Source of the DNA: Eunapius fragilis
Taxonomy: Eukaryota > Porifera > Demospongiae > Spongillida > Spongillidae
Direction: 5' to 3'
Assembly (NCBI GenBank): GCA_963681505.1
Contig: OY811972.1
Location: 14,530,172-14,594,171, forward strand
DNA length: 64,000 nucleotides
Positions 55,262 through 64,000 of this stretch are shown one piece after another (position 1 is the first letter of the stretch; every line of letters starts with the position of its first letter). The translations under genes were made by a program, and so were the position numbers. The notes beneath the pieces are model-generated. The model was given only the letters and a program-made list of their open reading frames with translations, ran no database searches and was not told the DNA's origin.

Positions 55262-57106
55262 TCAAATAGAGCACACGACGCAAGATACGGCATCCTGCTG
55301 CTTGTACGGGTCGTAGGCGTTGTACGAGCCTGTGGCGATCACAGCCAGATCCTTACCAGGATTGCTCAGGAGACCGTTGCTCGTCCCCAGGTCAACACAG
55401 ATATTCTCTCCAGGATATTCAGGGTTGGCTGAAAGGAACCCAACATACTCGGCAACCCAGTTTTTGGGACAGGCGATGGTATCGACAAAGGTGAAGACAA
55501 TGGATCGGTCCCTAACCACGCAGGCCGCGCAAGGAATGTTCTTTCCCTTTGCATCGTTGACGTCTTCAAGGTTGAGCTTGGCGTTCTGGATGCGCTGAGG
55601 GTAAGGATTGTGATCATTAGGAAGGCATATGAAGTCCCCGTCCGCATTCTTGAGGTTGTTGCTAACGACGATGTGCCCAACGAACAGGTTGACCTCTCCT
55701 TGGAGACAGCCATTGCTTCCCCAGTGGATGTACAGCTCAGAACCTGCAACATATATAGTGCATGGGGACCAATATACTTGGCTGGTTACTCGTCCATCCA
55801 TATACTATACCCCTAGATGCATGGGGCTACAAAAATGATAAGTTTATAAGTTACTTCAAAATGAGAGTATGTTAATTATATTTTACCGCTGCTAAATGTA
55901 TACTTAATATATTTTTCTATGATTTCTATAACCGGTACTGCACCTTTTGGTCCCTGAGGTCCTGGGGCACCAGGAAGTCCTGTGTCTCCCTTCTGACCGG
56001 GCTCTCCCTTCTGTCCAGGAGCGCCATTGCTACCAGGAGTACCAGGTGCTCCACGCTCACCCTTGGCGCCATCTTTGCCATCATGTCCTGTTATGTGCAG
56101 ACATTTATGACACGTCCAACTAGATAATGATTACCAGCTCTATACCTGGTTCCCCTGGGTAGCCACGCTCTCCTTTGTCTCCCTTGTCTCCCTTCGCTCC
56201 ATCTTTTCCATCCTTTCCTGGAAGTCCAGGGGCACCTGGTAATCCTCGATCTCCCTTGTCTCCCTTGTCTCCTTATCTCCCTTCTCTCCCTTATCTCCCT
56301 TGTCTCCAGGAAGTCCATTGTCTCCCTTGTCTCCCTTATCACCTTTGGCTCCTGTTGGATAGAAATAATATGTGACGTGGTCACTTTATAAATAAAATAG
56401 TACACATGCAAAGTGATCTTTTTATAAATACAAATATAATTATTTGTGCGTACCGTCTTTGCCAGGTGGACCAGCGGGTCCTCGTTCCCCGGGGGCACCA
56501 GGCTTTCCTTGGTCTCCCTTCTTTCCTGGCTCACCAGGATAACCACGTTCTCCAGGTGCACCTGGTGCTCCTGGAGCACCTTTGTCACCAGGGGGTCCAG
56601 GGGGCCCTCGGGGGCACGTCTGGCAGGGTGGATAAGGTTGATTGATGCATTCTCCCTTTTGTCCCTTTGCACCTGTAAAGAATTAAGAGCGCATGGAATT
56701 AGAATTGTACTATATGCACTACGGAGCCGCAATATGCAGTATATACCATTATGTCCAGGGGGTCCCTGCGGACCGGGCTGTCCCGGGGCTCCTACGTCTC
56801 CCTTATCTCCCTTAGGTCCGTAGGGTCCCGGGGCTCCATTGTCGCCTTTCGCTCCCTTTTCACCAGGAGCTCCAGTGTCGCCTTTGTCTCCCTTCTGACC
56901 TGCATGTCATATAGAGAGGTTCGTGGATAGCATTATCACATTTAAAACCGCAGTGACGCACCAGGGGATCCGGGAGATCCCGGGGGGCAATATCCTTTGC
57001 AGGGCGGTTGAGTTACTGGTGGGTACGTTGGCGGGGGAGGCGTATACACCACATTCGCTGCAACAACGCACAGCACGCATGCGGTTACGGTCAACACTTT
57101 CAGCAT
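55262..57106 (-). pseudogene. Short-chain collagen gene 3, frameshifted in exon 4
   Basis: Exons on the minus strand: 57106-56962, 56899-56747, 56672-56454, 56351-56146, 56087-55944, 55743-55262. Splice sites, phases and lengths match genes 2 and 4 except exon 4, which is 206 instead of 207 nt. One C is missing in the repeated tctccctt stretch near 56270-56273 (ctccttatc against ctcccttatc in the others). The frame is therefore lost within the Gly-X-Y region, before the C-terminal domain. Everything else, including the exon 6 frame and TATA box, is intact. Either a very young pseudogene or a sequencing error in a low-complexity repeat; the intact remainder makes an error a real possibility. 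Confidence 0.8.
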
Positions 57107-57165
57107 TGTTAACACTGTTCCCAAGAACTAGTTGTGATGGACTGATGCGTTTAGAACAGCGCGGG

Positions 57166-57175
57166 CTTTATATAT
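57166..57175 (-). promoter_or_regulatory. TATA box of collagen gene 3
   Basis: TATATAAAG on the minus strand about 60 bp before the ATG at 57106, matching the spacing in the sister genes. Confidence 0.65.
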
Positions 57176-57750
57176 GCGTGCACGTGTGTATATGTGTTTG
57201 GGACGAGGAAGCGCTTAGCTGGCCTCAATTGGACAACACACATTGATGCAGTAGACACTGTATACCGGTCACTATCGCCTCACCAACGCCTTGCCTGAAA
57301 TTATTGTAATTTCCATGACGCGATTCAAATGCAATTTTATTTTTAGAATCAGAATTTCTATAAGAACTCTGATATATTTCAGCGACTAATACGCACTTAC
57401 CTTTCTGTTAATTTAATGGTATAAGCGTTCTTTTATTAGCACAATACAATACACAGTAACTCTGCTCCTTAGAATAAACAGGGAGTCGAGGGTGGTGAAC
57501 ACTGCTAACGTTATCAGTCGCACATGGCGACAAACCGTACCTTATTCAGTGCCTAATAACTTTATGATGGATAGTACATTTAGGATGCGTAAAGACCATT
57601 TGGTAGAAGCTCTTTGGAGTTCACGGAAAATCAAAAAAATTGATAACTTGATAAACTATTTTTTGCTGGACGCTGTCCCGTATATGTATTTCACATTCAG
57701 GCCTGTATTAATATTTATATCTTTATACAATTCATTCGCCCGCCGTTAAT
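57176..57750. other. Intergenic region upstream of collagen gene 3
   Basis: No gene is seen. About 57545-57635 shares a non-coding segment with the MITE at 27513-27873 (cagtgcctaataactttatgatg, tggagttcacggaaaat), so a related element fragment is present. Confidence 0.5.
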
Positions 57751-58052
57751 CACCCATCAGTGGTACCAGGTCTAGCCCATCAGTGGTACCAGGTCTAGCC
57801 CATCAGTGGTACCAGGTCTAGCCCATCAGTGGTACCAGGTCTAGCCCATCAGTGGTACCAGGTCTAGCCCATCAGTGGTACCAGGTCTAACCCATCAGTG
57901 GTACCAGGTCTAGCCTATCAGTGGTACCAGGTCTAGCCCATCAGTGGTACCAGGTCTAGCCCATCAGTGGTACCAGGTCTAGCCCATCAGTGGTACCAGG
58001 TCTAGCCCATCAGGGGTACCAGGTCTAGCCGGCTCATCAGTGGTACCAGATC
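57751..58052 (+). repeat. 23-bp minisatellite, about 13 copies
   Basis: Near-perfect tandem copies of cccatcagtggtaccaggtctag; the last copies carry changes (caggggtacc, an extra gg, accagatct). Each unit contains the palindrome ggtacc. There are no spacers between units. Confidence 0.97.
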
Positions 58053-59704
58053 TGGCATTGATAATATATAGGAGCACTCGGAGAAACGTTCCCCTCAATA
58101 AAGTTTGAAGCGGTCTAATCTTTAAAACCAGATAATAATATAATAATTACTTTGCAAAAACTGGTGTCATATACATGCATGGAGAAGTGTGATCCTCGAT
58201 TCCTAACCTATACTGCACGTAATCCCACCAATTGGACGAACCCTTTGAATTAAGGTTAGCACGTGAGAAGTATGCGCCACTGCTGCGAAAGGACTCACTC
58301 GTCGATGAAACCAACTCACATCATGTTTATAACGAAAATTGACCCATGCACGACTGTACTCCATTTTTTAATACAATCACTGCATGCATGAGATTCTCTA
58401 GGCACGGTTCTCTTTGTTTATTTTCTTTGTGCGTGGCATCATCGGGCTATTAGTATTTCGGAGGGGTACAGCTATAGCGCACGCCGCTATATACGCTTAA
58501 GTCTCGACGACTTTACAAAGTTCACACATCATGCATGCATTGTTCCCGGTATTGTTTAAGGACGGGAATCAAGATTTACTGGCCTCGATTAGAATTTCTC
58601 TATACTTGATTTTTCTGAAAAATGTTTCTGGTCACAGATGTTTTTAGGTGGGATGCGGAGGATGTTATCATTATCACAATGAATTTTTTTTTTCATGAAC
58701 AAAAGAATCGGCCAAAATTCTTTGTGACCAGGTAACAAACTCGGCGCCACATCCCACCGTAAACGAACATTTTACTAACAAAGGCCTATTGTCTTTGGAT
58801 GAACACAATTGACGTCATGCACAACACAGGCACATACCGCATATAATAAATATGTATAACCATTTTTGGCAATACCGGTCTGGTAAGATTCGAACTTTTT
58901 CTTCGTCCTCGTATTCATGGATTACTTCTCTATATTGCAGCTAGGGCAGCACGACTCAATTAAATCTTATGCCACAATGTGGTTGACCCACCACTGCATG
59001 GATAATAAAATTATAGTTCTGACTTGTTGTTACATATTTTGCCATTTCCAAGCGGCTTATAGCTTATGGCGCTACAAGAGGGAGTCGTACGGCAATCTTG
59101 TTATATAAATGGTTTTTCCGTCGGTCCGGGTATAACATTACTAGAATAATTCGTCATATACACCAGGCGTTAATTAGCACTACACATGCCCATGTCGGCA
59201 TGCAAACTATAGCTTACATAAATCACGCCGCAGTTGAGCTAGTTATACATGTATAACGTTATATGCAGCTCGCATAATGAACGTCGGATAACGAATATAT
59301 ACGTAATATCTGCTGTTAGAGGCATAAAATTGTCTAACTTCACAATATATTATATACTCGGCTTTCGGAAAGATATTTGCTTGTGCTTCATATCTCGTAA
59401 CGCTTCATTCGTTTGAAAATCCTATTTTATAAAAGGTCGCGGGGGGCAGTAACCAGACAATAAGGGTTATATGGTGATATATATATATATGTATTCATAA
59501 AACATGCGTCTGCATGAGTGTCTTTTTTCCTAGTGTGAGTGTTAGACATATGCGGTATATAAATCATGCGTTTGGACCTCGATGTTGTTGAATGGGTCAC
59601 AGCTGCGAGCAAAGTAGAAAGACAAGCATTTAAAGTTACGTTACAATTAATTCCCACCGGCTTTCACTCTAGCATGTCTTTTTGAAGGTACAAACGTTTT
59701 GAAG
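58053..59704. other. Intergenic region before collagen gene 4
   Basis: No gene was recognised. Weak inverted similarity (ggtgggatgcgg near 58650 and ccacatcccacc near 58747) may mark a decayed element. Confidence 0.4.
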
Positions 59705-59780
59705 GTATAAAATTGCATTCAAACAGAAGCATTCAATCTGACAATGGGCTCGTTGCGTGCGCATCATGGCGGCCTCGTGG

Positions 59781-59887
59781 CTTAGTTAATTAGGTCACAA
59801 TAATTTAATCTTTATGTCTATGCATCAAGCTGTCATTAGGAAGTTGTGGCCACGCAGCCGCACCCCAACGCATGCTAACAATTAACA
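59781..59887 (+). promoter_or_regulatory. Conserved upstream module of collagen gene 4
   Basis: Nearly identical to 47331-47435 (gene 2), ending 142 bp before the ATG. The intervening sequence to the TATA box is much less alike, except for an acccacgcgt block. Confidence 0.55.
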
Positions 59888-59969
59888 CCGGCGAGTTTAC
59901 TTACTTTGTCATCGAGAGGCTGGCCGTGTCAACCCACGCGTATGTGGCTGACCGAATGGATACCCTCTG

Positions 59970-59977
59970 TATAAAAG
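59970..59977 (+). promoter_or_regulatory. TATA box of collagen gene 4
   Basis: TATAAAAG 59 bp before the ATG at 60029; the best match to the consensus among the four genes. Confidence 0.75.
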
Positions 59978-60028
59978 GCCCGCTGTATTTCACTTCGGAA
60001 CAATCAGCTCCTGAGAACGGTGTGAACA

Positions 60029-62031
<2,003 letters not shown>

Positions 62032-62206
62032 GCGGAGAGCACATACTGTATTTGATTAAATGCTTGTATATGTCACTTGCTATGAAAGATTAAGATTCAC
62101 AGAACGTTACATTCTACAGCATATGATGACGGGCTGATTTTTAAGGTAATGAATATAACAATATGGGGCTGTGTCCAGAAAATTCCCCCTTATGAGTTAT
62201 AAATTT

Positions 62207-62492
62207 ACAAGTAAAGAAAAACATTCTCTAACGAGAGAGTTGTTGGTATATAGGATCGACCAATGGTGGTGTAAAAAGCACGGAAACAAGAGTGACAGAA
62301 ATTTTACTGAAAAATTGAAATAGGCCTATATTTAGCCCATTACTCAGGCATGCGCTGTTATATTGTGAGTGTGCTAAATATAGACCTATTTCAATTTTCC
62401 AGTAAAATTCCTGTCACTCTTGTTTCCGTGCTTTTTACACCACCATTGGTCAATCCTATATACCAACAACTCTCTCGTTAGAGAATGTTTTT
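62207..62492. mobile_element. Foldback MITE family F1, copy after collagen gene 4
   Basis: The left arm (gtaaagaaaaacattctcta, acgagagagttg) and right arm (caactctctcgt, tagagaatgttttt) are near-perfect complements. The middle (atatttagcc...gtgctaaatat) closes the hairpin. It shares arm motifs with the copies at 25715, 27660 and 63733. Confidence 0.88.
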
Positions 62493-62495
62493 ATT

Positions 62496-62972
62496 TTAAA
62501 TCTTATTATTATAATAAGAATTTGTCGAATGTATTATAGTTTGTCCACGCCCGCGCCCTCTTCTTTTTCTTGGACGTCCTCCCCACCCCCCCCCCCCCCC
62601 CCCCCCCCCCCCCACCCCCCGGCCTCCTCGCCATGTTGGTTCTGGCAAGGCGGGCCAGGGTGGCAGTGGCCATGCAGGCCAGGGGGGAAGCAGTACTGGC
62701 GCTGCTGGTGGTGGTGGTGGGGGCAGTGCTGGTGGTGCCAGCGGGAGTGGTGGCGGTGGTGGTGCTGGCGGGGGCAGCGCTACAGGTGGTGGTGGCGGGG
62801 GCAACATTGCTGGTGGTGGTGGTGGGGGCAGCGCTGCTGGTAGTACCGGCGGGGGCAGCACTGGTGGTGGGAGTGGCGGGCTGAAGGGGAGAGGAGTCGG
62901 AGGATGAATGTAGTCATCCTCCTCCTCCGACCCCTCGTTGGAAAAAAAAAACCTTAGGTCTTCTGCTGCCAT
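62496..62972 (-). CDS. Uncertain proline-rich ORF with AT-hook-like tail (158 aa)
   Basis: The frame starts MAAEDLRFFFSNEGSEEEDD (acidic), continues as about 85 residues of proline/alanine/leucine repeats (PPPPP, ALPPP), and ends in a glycine run and a basic GGRPRKRRGRGRG stretch that resembles an AT-hook. A stop at 62496 lies against the MITE. The non-repetitive N-terminus is the best argument for a real gene or exon. Against it are the low-complexity DNA, a poly-C run (62585-62612) inside the frame, and no homologue I recognise. It could be an exon whose neighbours lie elsewhere, or only an open stretch in GC-rich repeat DNA. Confidence 0.3.
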   Translation of the reverse strand: MAAEDLRFFFSNEGSEEEDDYIHPPTPLPFSPPLPPPVLPPPVLPAALPPPPPPAMLPPPPPPVALPPPAPPPPPLPLAPPALPPPPPPAAPVLLPPWPAWPLPPWPALPEPTWRGGRGVGGGGGGGGGWGGRPRKRRGRGRGQTIIHSTNSYYNNKI

Positions 62973-63609
62973 CTACATGTACGTGACAGAGAGTATGATT
63001 AAATTTTTACCTTTTTCTTTTTTCAAGCAAAGTGCAAAGCCTTTACACGTGAATCCACATAGAGTATTATTAAATTTTTACCTCTTTTTGCAAATTAATT
63101 TGCACTATAATTCAGCGAGTGCATGAGTGACTTTTATACCTGCAAAGCCTTAACACGTGTGCAGAATGTGCTATACTTCTATTGGTCCAATTCCATCATA
63201 TTAATGACATGTGCTAAAATTTTATTGGTCAAATTTGAAAATACTCCGATCTAAACACCAGGTGTAGCCTGCAGTAAAGATAGATAGTGTGGGAACTCAG
63301 GAAGTGAACAACATGGCACCAAAACTACATGGCCCCATGTAGATTGATAAGGATATGCATTCAGGTGAGGTAATATTTTACATAATTATTTTATTTTCAT
63401 TTCACCTAGTTCTGAGCCCTTGCAACTGCAATTATTTCATACAGTTGCAACATACATAGTACATGTACATGGCTAGACAAGTTTAAGATAAGGAAGCCTT
63501 CAGATAAGGAAGCCTTTTTATACATCAATAGACACTACTGTACACACAGTTGAGTCACCATGCATGCTTTACATGTGAAGTGAATGGTTTTGTGCAGATC
63601 CGTGCTGTA

Positions 63610-63697
63610 CATAGTCGGGCGGGCCCTACTACCGCGTTTGGTAGGTAGTAGGGTGACAAGCCCGACCGAACGCGGTAGTAGGGCCGCCCGACTATGC
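63610..63697. repeat. GC-rich hairpin
   Basis: Arms of about 28 nt (catagtcgggcgggcc...accgcgtt and aacgcggtagtagggc...gactatg) pair with a single-base bulge around a 30-nt loop. It may be a miniature foldback element. Confidence 0.7.
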
Positions 63698-63732
63698 TCT
63701 ACAAATGTTACATGCACAGCTTTTTAATGTTA

Positions 63733-64000
63733 ACAAGTAAAGAAAAACATTCTCTAACGAGAAAGTTGGTGGGATATAGGAATTGGAGGCAAAGGTGGTG
63801 TAAAAAGGAAGGGAACAAGGTTTTGGGAAAAGATAAATGATACTAAAATCCTATATTTAGCACTTCATTTGGTTCTGTTACATTTACACGTGCTAAATAT
63901 AGGATTTTTAGTATCATTTATCTTTTCCCAAAACCTTGTTCCCTTCCTTTTTACACCACCTTTGCCTCCAATTCCTATATCCCACCAACTTTCTCGTTAG
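63733..64000. mobile_element. Foldback MITE family F1, copy at right edge
   Basis: The left arm (aacgagaaagttggtgggat, ggtggtgtaaaaaggaaggg) pairs almost perfectly with the right arm, which ends ctttctcgttag exactly at the window end. The loop is only about 35 bp. The complete right end lies beyond the window. Confidence 0.88.

Noticed and set aside
57751-58052. CRISPR-like array
   Set aside because: Units follow each other without spacers and the genome is animal; it is a minisatellite.

Overview
The window is nuclear DNA of an animal, most likely a demosponge. Genes are split by GT-AG introns, and introns and intergenic DNA are full of microsatellites, homopolymer G/C tracts, foldback elements and transposon remnants. 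The phylum call rests on four paralogous genes for a sponge-type short-chain collagen (compare the Ephydatia short-chain collagen C4/spongin family), next to a metazoan CUL1 and POT/SLC15-type transporters. All identifications were made by eye; no search was run.

Layout. 1-1694: 3' end of a ROCO/DAPK-like GTPase with a C-terminal death domain, cut by the window edge. 2955-20558: a complete CUL1 orthologue; 24 coding exons could be placed, and they join in phase to 774 aa (human CUL1 is 776). 23327-26797 and 32013-34148: two diverged tandem copies of a three-exon POT transporter (596 and 590 aa). Between them, 28761-29975 is a decayed, intron-containing copy of the CUL1 exon 21-23 region. 35735-39550: three head-to-tail 5'-truncated copies of an R2/R4-like non-LTR retroelement, separated by TAA-type microsatellites. 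41282-62031: four short-chain collagen genes, three on + (41282, 47579, 60029) and one on - (55262-57106). The - copy carries a one-base deletion in exon 4. Between the collagens lie a KRBA2/Ginger-like integrase element with a PHD finger, a TIR element carrying the start of a RecQ-like helicase, a nested composite element and a 23-bp minisatellite. The right end holds foldback elements and an uncertain proline-rich ORF with an AT-hook-like tail.

How it fits together. CUL1 is the scaffold of SCF ubiquitin ligases, the POT proteins should move small peptides or related solutes, and the collagens are secreted matrix (spongin-like) proteins. Nothing suggests these neighbours share a pathway. The strongest shared logic is in the collagen cluster: identical exon phases, TATA boxes 59-65 bp before each ATG, a conserved upstream module in two copies, and one 58-bp intron identical in all four genes, which suggests recent duplication or gene conversion. 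The points most worth following up are that homogenisation, the frameshifted collagen, the TAA-bounded retroelement array, the transposon-borne RecQ and PHD fragments, the missing ExxER motif in both transporters, and a CUL1 intron whose ends carry complementary UG and CA tracts.
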